The notes below the pieces were generated by a model. That model searched no databases, was not told the origin of the DNA, and saw only the letters and a program-made list of their open reading frames with translations. A program made the position numbers and the translations under genes. A stretch of 64,000 bases of DNA from Jonesia denitrificans DSM 20603 (GTDB lineage Bacteria > Actinomycetota > Actinomycetes > Actinomycetales > Cellulomonadaceae): assembly GCF_000024065.1 (NCBI RefSeq), contig NC_013174.1, positions 2,294,001-2,358,000 on the forward strand, given 5' to 3'. Of the stretch, positions 41,638 through 48,929 are shown one piece after another (the stretch's first letter is position 1; every line of letters starts with the position of its first letter).

Positions 41638-42583
41638 ATACGCGAAAGTGAAAGCCGGGATCTGGCAAGACGACGACTTCCGGGCACTGCCACCCCACGC
41701 ACAACACCTGTACTTCGTGATCCTCACAGACCCGAAACTCTCCTACTGCGGCGTCACCGACTGGCGACCCAAAAGATTGCTCCCCCGGTCTGCCGGGTGG
41801 GAAATGCAAGCCTTAGAAGAAGCCGCTGCAATCCTCATGGATCGACGGTTGCTAATCATTGACGAGGACACTGAAGAAGTACTTGTGAAATCGTTTCTCC
41901 GCCACGACGGGGTAATGGCCCACAATAAACTGTGCGTGTCCGCGATGCTGGCTTATGGAGAAGTCGCTTCAAATACTATTCGGGGCATTATTGTCCACGA
42001 ATTAAATCGCCTTGCAGAAGAGTTTCCAGCGTGGCCGACGTGGGAGCGAGAGCAGGTGAAGGAGGTGCTGAAGCGGCAACCTTTGGACCCGTGGAGCGAA
42101 CAGTTAGGGAACCCATTTGGGTGTGCGTTAGACCCTAACTTAGCCACCCCATTAGCCCCTAGGTTAGCCCCTAACGCCTCGAGCGGTTTGGGAGTGCCCT
42201 ACAACAACAACAGCAACAGCAACATAACAACAACAACATATGGGCACGACACAGCCGCACCCAAGCGCGCACGGAAGGCACCGGCTACGCCCATCCCTGC
42301 CGGGTGGGCACCCACCGAAGCCCACGGCGTCAAGGCTCAAGAGCTAGGGGTGGATCTTCATACAGAGAAAGAGAAATTCATTGCACACGCACAAGCGAAC
42401 GACAGGAGGCAAGTGAAATGGGATGCCGCTTTTAATCAATGGCTTATTAAGTCGGCTGAATACAAACAGACCCGCACGCCAAACGGTGGCGGGTTTTCTT
42501 ATGCCCGGAATCCTTCACAAGACGCGATTGATCTTGCGAGGGAACTTTACGAGCGCGAAACAAGATTGGAGATTGAATCATGA
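41627..42583 (+). CDS. Phage replication initiator / replisome organizer
   Basis: The 318-residue protein begins at a GTG with AGGAGG upstream. Residues 1-110 form a winged-helix part (YAKVKAGIWQDDDFRALPPHAQHLYF as two parts, LLPRSAGWEMQALEEAAAIL). A low-complexity Asn linker (NNNSNSN) precedes a C-terminal helical part (WDAAFNQWLIKSAEY) typical of lambda O/DnaT-like proteins. It should bind the phage origin and recruit the helicase with the next gene's help. Possible origin repeats were not resolved. Confidence 0.78.
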   Translation: MAREYAKVKAGIWQDDDFRALPPHAQHLYFVILTDPKLSYCGVTDWRPKRLLPRSAGWEMQALEEAAAILMDRRLLIIDEDTEEVLVKSFLRHDGVMAHNKLCVSAMLAYGEVASNTIRGIIVHELNRLAEEFPAWPTWEREQVKEVLKRQPLDPWSEQLGNPFGCALDPNLATPLAPRLAPNASSGLGVPYNNNSNSNITTTTYGHDTAAPKRARKAPATPIPAGWAPTEAHGVKAQELGVDLHTEKEKFIAHAQANDRRQVKWDAAFNQWLIKSAEYKQTRTPNGGGFSYARNPSQDAIDLARELYERETRLEIES

Positions 42584-42939
42584 GTGGGAAATTACCTGAG
42601 AGTGTCGTGGCAATGCTTTTCGCACGGATCGCGGCTTTGGATTCCAGGAAGACGACGATTGAGGCGGTGCAGGCGTTTGCGGCTGCACTGGTGCCGATGA
42701 CGGCGGAGGACGCGGTGAAAGCGATTGACTTTCATCGGGAGACTTCCAGCGAGTGGCTGATGCCCGTGCACATCAATCGCATCGTGAAGGCGTGGCGTGA
42801 GGAGCGTGTACGGCAGGCAGGGCAACTGATCCCACCGCCAGAGCTTGCGGACGACCCGGTCGCTGAAATCAAGTGGCGGCGTCAGATGGTGGAGGCCATC
42901 GCGGACGGGACACGCACACTGAGGGAGGTGACGGCATGA
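42580..42939 (+). CDS. Helicase-loader-like phage protein
   Basis: The 119-residue all-helical protein lies between the initiator and DnaB genes with ATGA overlaps on both sides. Segments such as DAVKAIDFHRETSSEWLMPVHINRIVKAW (read in parts) resemble the small G39P/loader group seen in this slot. The role as helicase loader or inhibitor rests mostly on position. Confidence 0.6.
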   Translation: MSGKLPESVVAMLFARIAALDSRKTTIEAVQAFAAALVPMTAEDAVKAIDFHRETSSEWLMPVHINRIVKAWREERVRQAGQLIPPPELADDPVAEIKWRRQMVEAIADGTRTLREVTA

Positions 42940-44219
42940 CCCTGGCAAACCCCGAAGCAGAAGCAGGCATCATCTGCGGTGTGCTGCACGGGCGGCCAGA
43001 AGAGCAAGACCGCATCCTGAAAGCCCTTACCCCCCGTGACTTTCACACCCCAGCACACGAAGACATCTGGGCAACCCTCAAAGCCATGCAGGCTGAGGGG
43101 CGTGTCATCGACGGAATCACTGTCATGTCCGGGCTGGCAAAACACGGCCACCAAAACCACCAGGCTTTGATCCCGGACATTATGACGATGGGCACCCCAG
43201 CAGTGAGCGCTTTGGCGTATGCGAAGGACGTGAAAGACCTCGCAGTGCGCCGGAACCTGCAAGCCATGGGCACTAGGGTGCAGCAACTCGCGGAAGCACC
43301 CGACGCGACCCCCGCCGAGCTCGCCGCAATCGCACAGCAAGAACTCGACGCCGCTTACACAGCGGAGGAGGAAACCAAAACACACGCACAGGATCACGTA
43401 ACAGCGGTTCTCAGCGACTTAGAGGACCCAACCCCACCCCAGGGCATCCAATGGCCATATCGTGACGCACAACGGATTCTCGCGCCGATGCAAGGCGGGC
43501 AGTACATCGTGATCGGTGCTAGACCAGCCGTCGGTAAATCCGTCGCTTTGGCGGACATCGCACGGGACGCCGCAATCCGACAAAGGAAAACCGTCGTCAT
43601 CTTCTCCCTAGAAATGTCCTCACAGGAATACACCCGACGCATGATCGCAGCCGAAGCCGGTGTGCGCTTCAAAAACATGCAATCCAAAACCCTCACCCCA
43701 GCGGACTGGGACAAAATCACCCCAGCCGCAGAAAGGATCGCCCAAGCGCCACTCCACATTATCGATGACGTGTCCTGCACAACCGCCGACATACGCTCCC
43801 GTGTCCGCGAGCTGAAAGCTGACCTGATCGTGCTCGATTACATCCAAATCGGGACTATGGACCCCGCTGACAAAGACCGCAGACAAGCCCTCGAAAAGTA
43901 TTCGCGGTCCCTGAAAATCATCGCCAAATCATTCAACATCCCACTGTGTACGGCTGCGCAACTCAACCGAAACGCCGCCAGTCCTGACACGCCCCCGCGC
44001 ATGTCAGACCTCCGCGAAACAGGGGCCCTAGAGCAAGACGCCGATGTGATCATCCTCCTCCACCGCCCAGACCAAGAACAACCAGAATCACCCCGCGCAG
44101 GCGAAGTCGACTACATCGTCGCGAAACACAGAAACGGACCCACCGGCACCATCACCCTCGCCGCCCAGCTCCACTACACACGATTCACCAACCTCGCACA
44201 CCAAGGAGAACCGAAATGA
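42936..44219 (+). CDS. dnaB: Replicative DnaB-like helicase
   Basis: The 427-residue hexameric helicase has a DnaB N-terminal helical domain (NPEAEAGIICGVLHGRPEEQDRIL in parts) and the RecA core: Walker A GARPAVGKSVALADIA, FSLEMSSQEYTRR, Walker B LIVLDYIQIG and the H/arginine region HRPDQEQPESPRAGEVDY. It is a bit short in the linker but complete. The ATG at 42936 is coupled to the loader-like gene. Confidence 0.95.
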   Translation: MTLANPEAEAGIICGVLHGRPEEQDRILKALTPRDFHTPAHEDIWATLKAMQAEGRVIDGITVMSGLAKHGHQNHQALIPDIMTMGTPAVSALAYAKDVKDLAVRRNLQAMGTRVQQLAEAPDATPAELAAIAQQELDAAYTAEEETKTHAQDHVTAVLSDLEDPTPPQGIQWPYRDAQRILAPMQGGQYIVIGARPAVGKSVALADIARDAAIRQRKTVVIFSLEMSSQEYTRRMIAAEAGVRFKNMQSKTLTPADWDKITPAAERIAQAPLHIIDDVSCTTADIRSRVRELKADLIVLDYIQIGTMDPADKDRRQALEKYSRSLKIIAKSFNIPLCTAAQLNRNAASPDTPPRMSDLRETGALEQDADVIILLHRPDQEQPESPRAGEVDYIVAKHRNGPTGTITLAAQLHYTRFTNLAHQGEPK

Positions 44220-44419
44220 CCCGCGCTCACGTTAAGCGCCCTGTGTGGGCGTGGCACTGCGACAGATGCGGCGTAGCAAGCGGCGACTTCGCCTACAACC
44301 AGCAGTACCTTCCAACCCCCGACGAGATGCGGGCACGCGGTTGGTACATCGCAGAAAAATGGGGCGACCTATGCGCCCACTGCTCACAAACCCCACCCAT
44401 CGAAGAGCCCCCATCATGA
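44216..44419 (+). CDS. Zinc-ribbon phage protein, 67 residues
   Basis: The chain has CDRCG near residue 15 and CAHC near residue 53, a two-CxxC zinc ribbon around a RGWYIAEKWGD strand pair. ATGA overlaps on both sides place it in the replication operon. A DNA- or RNA-binding accessory role is possible. Confidence 0.6.
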   Translation: MTRAHVKRPVWAWHCDRCGVASGDFAYNQQYLPTPDEMRARGWYIAEKWGDLCAHCSQTPPIEEPPS

Positions 44420-44568
44420 ACAGCTTCGTCCGCATGTGTGGTATCTGCACATGGGAAACCCCACCCCAACACGCATACGACACAGCCCACTCAGCCCTCT
44501 GGGGCCACTACCACACGGCACACCCCTACACACGCACTCACGCAGGAAAACTGAGGAGAAAACCATGA
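44416..44568 (+). CDS. C2H2 zinc-finger phage protein, 50 residues
   Basis: CGIC near residue 8 and HYHTAH near residue 32 form a C2H2-type finger. It overlaps both neighbours by 4 bases. Too small for any domain besides the finger. Confidence 0.6.
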   Translation: MNSFVRMCGICTWETPPQHAYDTAHSALWGHYHTAHPYTRTHAGKLRRKP

Positions 44569-44837
44569 CCGACCACGCACAAGAAGCCCTCCAGAGGGTA
44601 CTCAACCTGCACAGGCGTTCTAGTGCAGTATTTTCGTGGCGAGACGGACCCCGCTACGAGGACCCTTGCCCTGAATGTGACGGGAGGCCAGGTGTTCATG
44701 AGTGCGGATGTTGGGCACCCCGACAAATTGAGTACGTGTGTGCCGAATGTCACCGACTAGGCAGTGGGTCGCGGGGAATCTATGACTACACATGGCCCTG
44801 CCCAACCATCCAAGCCCTCGAAGGAGAACCCACATGA
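44565..44837 (+). CDS. Cysteine-rich zinc-binding phage protein, 90 residues
   Basis: Cysteine pairs CPEC, CGC and CAEC lie between residues 37 and 67, with a nearby VHECG; two zinc sites are plausible. The first 28 residues are a helix. It overlaps its neighbours and belongs to the same run of small zinc proteins. Confidence 0.6.
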   Translation: MTDHAQEALQRVLNLHRRSSAVFSWRDGPRYEDPCPECDGRPGVHECGCWAPRQIEYVCAECHRLGSGSRGIYDYTWPCPTIQALEGEPT

Positions 44838-45115
44838 CCGACTACACGCCAACCACCGAGGAAGTACGCCAAGACTTCGCTTACCCATGGGAAGGCTTCA
44901 AGCAGGACAAGCAAGGACGACTCGAAGCCTTCGACCGGTGGATCAACCGGCGCGACCGGAAAGTCAAAGCGAAAGCGCTACGTGACGCCGCCGACGCCAT
45001 TGAAAGATTGGCACGGGAAACAACCCACGTCCGCGTGACCGAGCACGTACTAGTAGACGTCGGCGCACCTGGTGTGCTCCGGGAATATGCCCGACTTTTC
45101 ACGGAGGAATCATGA
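44834..45115 (+). CDS. 93-residue acidic/basic helical phage protein
   Basis: The ATG has AAGGAGA upstream. The chain has a WEGFKQDKQGRLEAFDRW segment and an Ala-rich helix (AKALRDAADAIERLA). No cysteine is present, unlike the genes around it. Unknown family. Confidence 0.55.
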   Translation: MTDYTPTTEEVRQDFAYPWEGFKQDKQGRLEAFDRWINRRDRKVKAKALRDAADAIERLARETTHVRVTEHVLVDVGAPGVLREYARLFTEES

Positions 45116-45492
45116 CCATCCCACAACGCGTCCAGCGCCGCCGCACAAAGGGGTGGCGTATGCCAGACAACACCATCTACGTGGGACGCGGCTCAAAGTG
45201 GGGAAACCCATACACCCTCGAAATCATGCAGAAAAAGATAGATGAATTGGCCGGATTATTTGAAACGGAGTCATCTATCAGCGCCCGAGAAATGGCTGTT
45301 GAAGCGTTCCGATGCGACATGAAGTACGGGCCAGAGTCGGCTTGGTGGTGGTACGGCCCACACATGAAAATCTTGACTGCGCTCAAGCACTTGCACGATC
45401 TACGCGGCAAGAACCTCGCTTGCTGGTGTCCACTCGACCAGCCCTGCCATGCAGACGTTTTACTCGAACTCGCCAACACGGAGGGATCATGA
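45112..45492 (+). CDS. DUF4326 protein
   Basis: The 126-residue protein has the clear DUF4326 pattern: RVQRRRTKGWRMPDNTIYVGR, SKWGNPYT, and the final LRGKNLACWCPLDQPCHADV. The domain is found in many phages and mobile elements; its function is unknown, though the conserved Cys and His suggest metal binding or chemistry. ATGA overlap with both neighbours. Confidence 0.85.
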   Translation: MTIPQRVQRRRTKGWRMPDNTIYVGRGSKWGNPYTLEIMQKKIDELAGLFETESSISAREMAVEAFRCDMKYGPESAWWWYGPHMKILTALKHLHDLRGKNLACWCPLDQPCHADVLLELANTEGS

Positions 45493-45629
45493 CTTCGACG
45501 CCAACCGGTGTGCCCATCATCCAATGCGGCACCTGCAACCGCACTCACCCCCAAGGCCGGGCACACTGCACCCAATGCGGCAGGGCATCACTATTCCTCG
45601 CCCACGGAAAATGCCGCAACTGCCAATAA
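45489..45629 (+). CDS. 46-residue double zinc-ribbon protein
   Basis: Three CxxC pairs (CGTC, CTQC, CRNC) fill most of the chain, which should bind one or two zinc ions. It ends the early operon just before a terminator. Confidence 0.6.
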   Translation: MTSTPTGVPIIQCGTCNRTHPQGRAHCTQCGRASLFLAHGKCRNCQ

Positions 45630-45647
45630 CCACCACACCGCAAACCC

Positions 45648-45673
45648 AACCCGCCCCACACGGCGGGTTTTTT
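45648..45673 (+). terminator. Terminator of the early/replication operon
   Basis: AACCCGCC (45648) pairs with GGCGGGTT (45662-45669) around a 6-base loop and is followed by TTTTC. A clear rho-independent terminator. Confidence 0.9.
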
Positions 45674-45697
45674 CACACCCAAAACCAAGGAGACACC

Positions 45698-46252
45698 ATG
45701 ACCGCACAACTCCAAGCCATGTGGGCCACCATCACCGAAGCCCACCCATACGCCCAACTCATCATCCACACCAAAAAATCCATGTCCTACGTAACCATGG
45801 GCGGCCCACCCCGCGACAACCACAAACCCCCATGCAACCTCATCGCACTCTCATGGACAGAAACCGTCGAACGCACCTGCAAACAATGGGACCAAACAAT
45901 CCACACCATGCCCACCAACATCACCAACATCTACGCGAACCTCGGACCAGCCGACCAACTCGACCTACAAACCACCACCCACACACTCCACAACACCAGC
46001 CTCCAATACCTACCCGGACACGTCCGCACCAAACGACTCACCAACACCCAACGCGACCACCTCGCACAGGACTACCACTGCGACACACTCGACGACGTAC
46101 GCCTAGCCCTCGCAGCACTAGGCCACCAAGTCCCACTCGACACAATCAAAACCTGGTCTAAACGCGGACACCTCACCAAAACCCCCGACGGCTGGCCACT
46201 CGCCCAAGCCCTAGAAAGAACACGCTCACGCACACCCTTGACAACCCAATGA
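45698..46252 (+). CDS. 184-residue phage protein with C-terminal HTH
   Basis: The ATG has AAGGAG 8 bases upstream and directly follows the early terminator. Residues 1-130 are unfamiliar. The end (TLDDVRLALAALGHQVPLDTIKTWSKRGHL, in parts) reads as a helix-turn-helix with a CTKTPDG-like wing. It is the only gene between the early terminator and the next promoter. A regulator of late genes, perhaps an antiterminator or activator, would suit its place, but this is inference. Confidence 0.6.
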   Translation: MTAQLQAMWATITEAHPYAQLIIHTKKSMSYVTMGGPPRDNHKPPCNLIALSWTETVERTCKQWDQTIHTMPTNITNIYANLGPADQLDLQTTTHTLHNTSLQYLPGHVRTKRLTNTQRDHLAQDYHCDTLDDVRLALAALGHQVPLDTIKTWSKRGHLTKTPDGWPLAQALERTRSRTPLTTQ

Positions 46253-46265
46253 ACCCTGATATAGT
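46238..46265 (+). promoter_or_regulatory. Strong sigma-70-type promoter before the late half
   Basis: TTGACA (46238-46243) and TATAGT (46260-46265) are 16 bases apart, inside the end of the previous gene. It is the best consensus promoter I see in the prophage. Expected start of RNA is about 46272. Confidence 0.75.
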
Positions 46266-46271
46266 TCATAG

Positions 46272-46333
46272 TGGCACTACTACACGCAACTGCCACACAG
46301 ACTAAAGGTCACCCACACGGTGGCCTTATTTTT
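46272..46333 (+). ncRNA. Putative short phage RNA ending at an early terminator
   Basis: From the promoter above, transcription would begin near 46272. The RNA would have a 5' hairpin (GTGGCA at 46271, TGCCAC at 46291) and a 9-bp terminator stem (46305-46313 with 46319-46327, one G-U pair) followed by A and TTTTT. The product would be about 60 bases with no ORF. It may be a regulatory RNA or an antitermination target like lambda pR'-tR'. Confidence 0.5.
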
Positions 46334-46508
46334 ATGCCCACACACAGGGCAAGCCCAGACCCCAGAAGGCACCCGGGAGCAAGACCCGGCTGGGCACCAC
46401 ACACACGCAGCCCGCCACGCGGGCACGCACACTTCCCTCACCCGCCACAAACAATCGCGCGGAAACGCACGGCGCAGAGTGAGGGAACACAACCACAAGG
46501 AGGACGGC

Positions 46509-46568
46509 ATGGCAGGACGACGCTGCACCACATGCCCAACCATCCTCACCCACAGGCAAGCGTCATGA
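46509..46568 (+). CDS. 19-residue leader peptide coupled to the HNH gene
   Basis: AAGGAGG stands 5 bases before the ATG and the stop overlaps the HNH start as ATGA. The peptide has a CTTC pair (RRCTTCPTIL), the sort of sequence that begins many phage HNH proteins. It may be a coupling leader or a split-off N terminus. Confidence 0.4.
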   Translation: MAGRRCTTCPTILTHRQAS

Positions 46569-46867
46569 GCTGGACAACCAGCGACCGACGCAAACGCCTA
46601 CCCAACAACTGGCCGCACCTCATAACCCAAACCCGCAACCGCGCAAAAGGCCAATGCCAAGCAACACGGCACCACCCCAAATGCGACGGCCAAGGCTCAG
46701 AATGCGACCACATCACCCCCGGCGACAACCACACACTGAGCAACCTCCAATGGCTCAACCACCACTGCCACAAGATGAAAACGCAAGCCGAAGTAGCCGC
46801 CAACAACACGCGACGTGCCACGATGCGCAAACGGCCTGAAGAAAAACATCCCGGCCAAACCAAATAG
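46565..46867 (+). CDS. HNH endonuclease next to terminase region
   Basis: The 100-residue protein has the HNH core: CQATRHHPKCDGQGSECDHI gives the first His, NLQWLNHHCHKMKT the last. Such small HNH proteins beside cos/terminase genes help terminase cut DNA in HK97-type phages. Its start has no strong ribosome site of its own and is coupled to the 19-residue leader. The 170 bases upstream have a 9-bp inverted repeat (46433/46479) and might include cos. Confidence 0.82.
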   Translation: MSWTTSDRRKRLPNNWPHLITQTRNRAKGQCQATRHHPKCDGQGSECDHITPGDNHTLSNLQWLNHHCHKMKTQAEVAANNTRRATMRKRPEEKHPGQTK

Positions 46868-46891
46868 AACACCGGCCTAATTAACCGGTAC

Positions 46892-46929
46892 AGAAACCCC
46901 TGACGCACTCCAGAGCGTCGGGGGTTTCG
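46892..46929 (+). terminator. Strong hairpin after the first HNH gene
   Basis: A 14-bp stem with one G-U pair (46893-46906 with 46915-46928) and an 8-base loop; there is no long U-run. A smaller ACCGG/CCGGT hairpin lies just before at 46871-46889. Both isolate the second HNH gene. Confidence 0.65.
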
Positions 46930-46946
46930 CTATGTCTGGAGACACA

Positions 46947-47699
46947 ATGAAGACCTGCACCATCCAAGGATGCGAACGCAAACACCAAGCCAAAGGCTAC
47001 TGCGGCTCCCACTACAACCAAATCCTCAAACCAAACCGCCACCGCAAAGAAGCAGTGGCATGCGACTGGTGCGGGACAACCTGCTACAAAGAACCAAGCA
47101 GACACAACAAATACCAACACGTCTACTGCACACTCCAATGCCGCGACACGCACCGCACAGCATTATCGAGGCTGCAAGCAGGACCACCACTAAACTTCCT
47201 CGGATACTGGTTCAACTGTGAACACTGCGGGTCCGAGTTCCATACCAAGGCAATCAACGGCAAGTACTGCAGCACCCCTTGCTCATCCCGCGCCCACGCC
47301 AGAGCACGAGTGAAGACCCAAACCGAGGACGAATGGTTGGCCTTCAACAGGAAATGCATGGAGTGCGGGCAAGCATACAGGCACAAGAGGCAAAACCGGC
47401 TGCACTGTAGCGACAGATGCAGGGACATTGCGGCTGATAAGCGCGGCGCAGTTCTACATCGCGGATGGATTCGAGATGGAATACGCAAGGCTATCTACGA
47501 GCGAGATGGTTATGTATGCTGGATCTGCAACAAACTATGCGACACCAGCGTGGACCCGCAAACTCACAACGATGCACCGACTCTTGATCACATAATTCCA
47601 CGATCTAAAGGCGGAACCCACGAGGAAAGCAACCTAAAGACAGCACACCGCATCTGCAATTCTTTGCGCGGCGACGGAGGGGTTGAAGTTCTCTTCTAA
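46947..47699 (+). CDS. Large HNH endonuclease with several zinc fingers (homing-like)
   Basis: The 250-residue protein contains five Cys-rich fingers in its first 160 residues (for example CDWCGTTCY, CEHCGSEFH, CMECGQAYR). The HNH nuclease follows at the end: RDGYVCWICNKLCD, LDHIIPRSKGG, NLKTAHRICNSLRG. This is the build of free-standing phage homing endonucleases. It is a stand-alone unit between two terminator-like hairpins. The ATG at 46947 has GGAG upstream; 46932 is an alternative. Confidence 0.85.
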   Translation: MKTCTIQGCERKHQAKGYCGSHYNQILKPNRHRKEAVACDWCGTTCYKEPSRHNKYQHVYCTLQCRDTHRTALSRLQAGPPLNFLGYWFNCEHCGSEFHTKAINGKYCSTPCSSRAHARARVKTQTEDEWLAFNRKCMECGQAYRHKRQNRLHCSDRCRDIAADKRGAVLHRGWIRDGIRKAIYERDGYVCWICNKLCDTSVDPQTHNDAPTLDHIIPRSKGGTHEESNLKTAHRICNSLRGDGGVEVLF

Positions 47700-47800
47700 G
47701 GGTGGGGCTCCCCTCCGATTACCAGGACCGCTTCACCGACGGTTAGCAACTCCGATTGAGCGAGCGGCTTGTGTCTCGTTTTTTACCTGTTTATAAGGCT

Positions 47801-47828
47801 CTCAGGTTTGCTCCTGGGGGGTTTTTTT
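47801..47828 (+). terminator. Terminator after the homing-like HNH gene
   Basis: CTCAGG (47801) pairs with CCTGGG (47813) over 6 bp including a G-U pair, followed by GGG and seven T. The region 47700-47942 otherwise holds no gene; a weak CGAG/CTCG hairpin with six T lies at 47761-47784. Confidence 0.7.
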
Positions 47829-47930
47829 GGTGTGGGGTGGGGTGTTTTGGCGTCTGTGGTGATAATGGTGTCTTAGATTCGCCCGGTTTTTAGTTTCGTG
47901 ACAAACCGCTGGTCAAGGCGTGTTTTGTGG

Positions 47931-47936
47931 TAGACT
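47931..47936 (+). promoter_or_regulatory. -10 box TAGACT placed for a leaderless late transcript
   Basis: TAGACT is followed by exactly 6 bases and then the ATG at 47943. In actinobacteria that spacing usually starts RNA at the A of ATG. No clear -35 or ribosome site is present. The repressor gene has the same spacing. Confidence 0.55.
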
Positions 47937-47942
47937 TGGGGT

Positions 47943-48512
47943 ATGAGTAAAGCGTGTGAGTCGTGCGGGAAGCGCATTGAGCTGGCTGGGACTGGACGCC
48001 CGAAGCGGTTCTGTGGTCAAACGTGCCGTAAGCGTGCTTCTCGTGCCCCTAAGACTGGCCTGCCGGTGGAGCTTACGTCTCGTGCCCGGTGGGTGCGTCG
48101 GCAGGGTAAGCGTCCTTTGACGGCGAAGGGTTGGTTTGCTTCTGTGACTGACCCTAGGACGTGGGCTACTCACGATGAAGTGAAGGCTTCCACGAAGGGC
48201 GATGGTATTGGTTTCGTGCTTGGTGATGGGGTTGGGTGTATCGACCTTGACCACTGCATCGTGAATGGTGAACTACAGGGTTGGGCGCGTGACATTTTGG
48301 ATCGCTGCCCCCCAACGTTCGTGGAAGTGTCTCAGTCGGGTACTGGGTTACACATTTTCGGTCTACTCCGTGAGGGGAAGGGCCGTGGTCAGCGTGGCGG
48401 TGATGGTGTCGAGTTTTACTCCACTGGCCGTTATATCGCGGTGACTGGTGATGCTTTTGAGAAGTCAGTTCTTCGTCTTGGTGATCTGACTGAGGTCGTT
48501 TCCACGCTGTAA
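47943..48512 (+). CDS. Small primase-polymerase (AEP/prim-pol)-like protein
   Basis: The 189-residue protein has an N-terminal zinc-binding part (CESCGKRIEL, FCGQTCRKR) and a minimal prim-pol domain: GVGCIDLDHCIV (the DxD-like metal site), SGTGLHIFGLL (SxH) and FYSTGRYIAVTG. Full phage prim-pols are usually 300 or more residues with a helicase; here only the primase core remains. It heads the late operon rather than the replication module, an odd place. Function in priming is inferred. Confidence 0.7.
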   Translation: MSKACESCGKRIELAGTGRPKRFCGQTCRKRASRAPKTGLPVELTSRARWVRRQGKRPLTAKGWFASVTDPRTWATHDEVKASTKGDGIGFVLGDGVGCIDLDHCIVNGELQGWARDILDRCPPTFVEVSQSGTGLHIFGLLREGKGRGQRGGDGVEFYSTGRYIAVTGDAFEKSVLRLGDLTEVVSTL

Positions 48513-48560
48513 GCGGCTCCCAGGTGGGGCGCTGCGGTGTCCTACCCCAGGAGGGTGATT

Positions 48561-48929
48561 ATGGTGAAGAAGAAGCCTGCCGTCCCTGTGGGGATGGATG
48601 ATGCCGGGACTGCCCTGTGGGAGCAGATGTGCGGTAAGTATGAGTTTCGTTTTGATGAGCTGGTGTGGTTGGAGTCGGCTTGCCGGTCTGCTGATCGTCT
48701 AGTGATTATGCGCGATGAGCTGAAAGCTCTTGGGTACATGCTCACTGGGTCAACTGGTCAGGATGTTGTGAATCCGCTTGTGGCGGAGATTCGTTCTACT
48801 GAAGCGCACATGAATAACGCCCTCGCTAAACTGAAGGTTCCTGATGAGGGTGGTGGCGCGGTTGAGGTGAACCAGAACCGCGCGGCTGGTCAATCGCGTT
48901 GGGCGAAGTCTTATGGCAAGGGTGCGTGA
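48561..48929 (+). CDS. terS: Terminase small subunit
   Basis: The 122-residue protein has the P27-type pattern: ALWEQMCGKYEFRFDELVWLESACRSADRL (in parts), STGQDVVNPLVAEIRSTEAH and an end RAAGQSRWAKSYGKG. The ATG at 48561 has AGGAGG 8 bases upstream. It overlaps the large subunit start by 17 bases. It should bind the packaging site. Confidence 0.85.
   Translation: MVKKKPAVPVGMDDAGTALWEQMCGKYEFRFDELVWLESACRSADRLVIMRDELKALGYMLTGSTGQDVVNPLVAEIRSTEAHMNNALAKLKVPDEGGGAVEVNQNRAAGQSRWAKSYGKGA

Noticed and set aside
46271-46564. Longer HNH frame from 46271 or 46334
   Set aside because: The extra residues are Pro/His/Arg-rich and lie over the terminator and leader; the domain starts after 46565.
47700-47942. 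Group I intron remnant around the homing-like HNH gene
   Set aside because: No P3-P7 core or split gene is visible; the HNH gene stands between complete genes.
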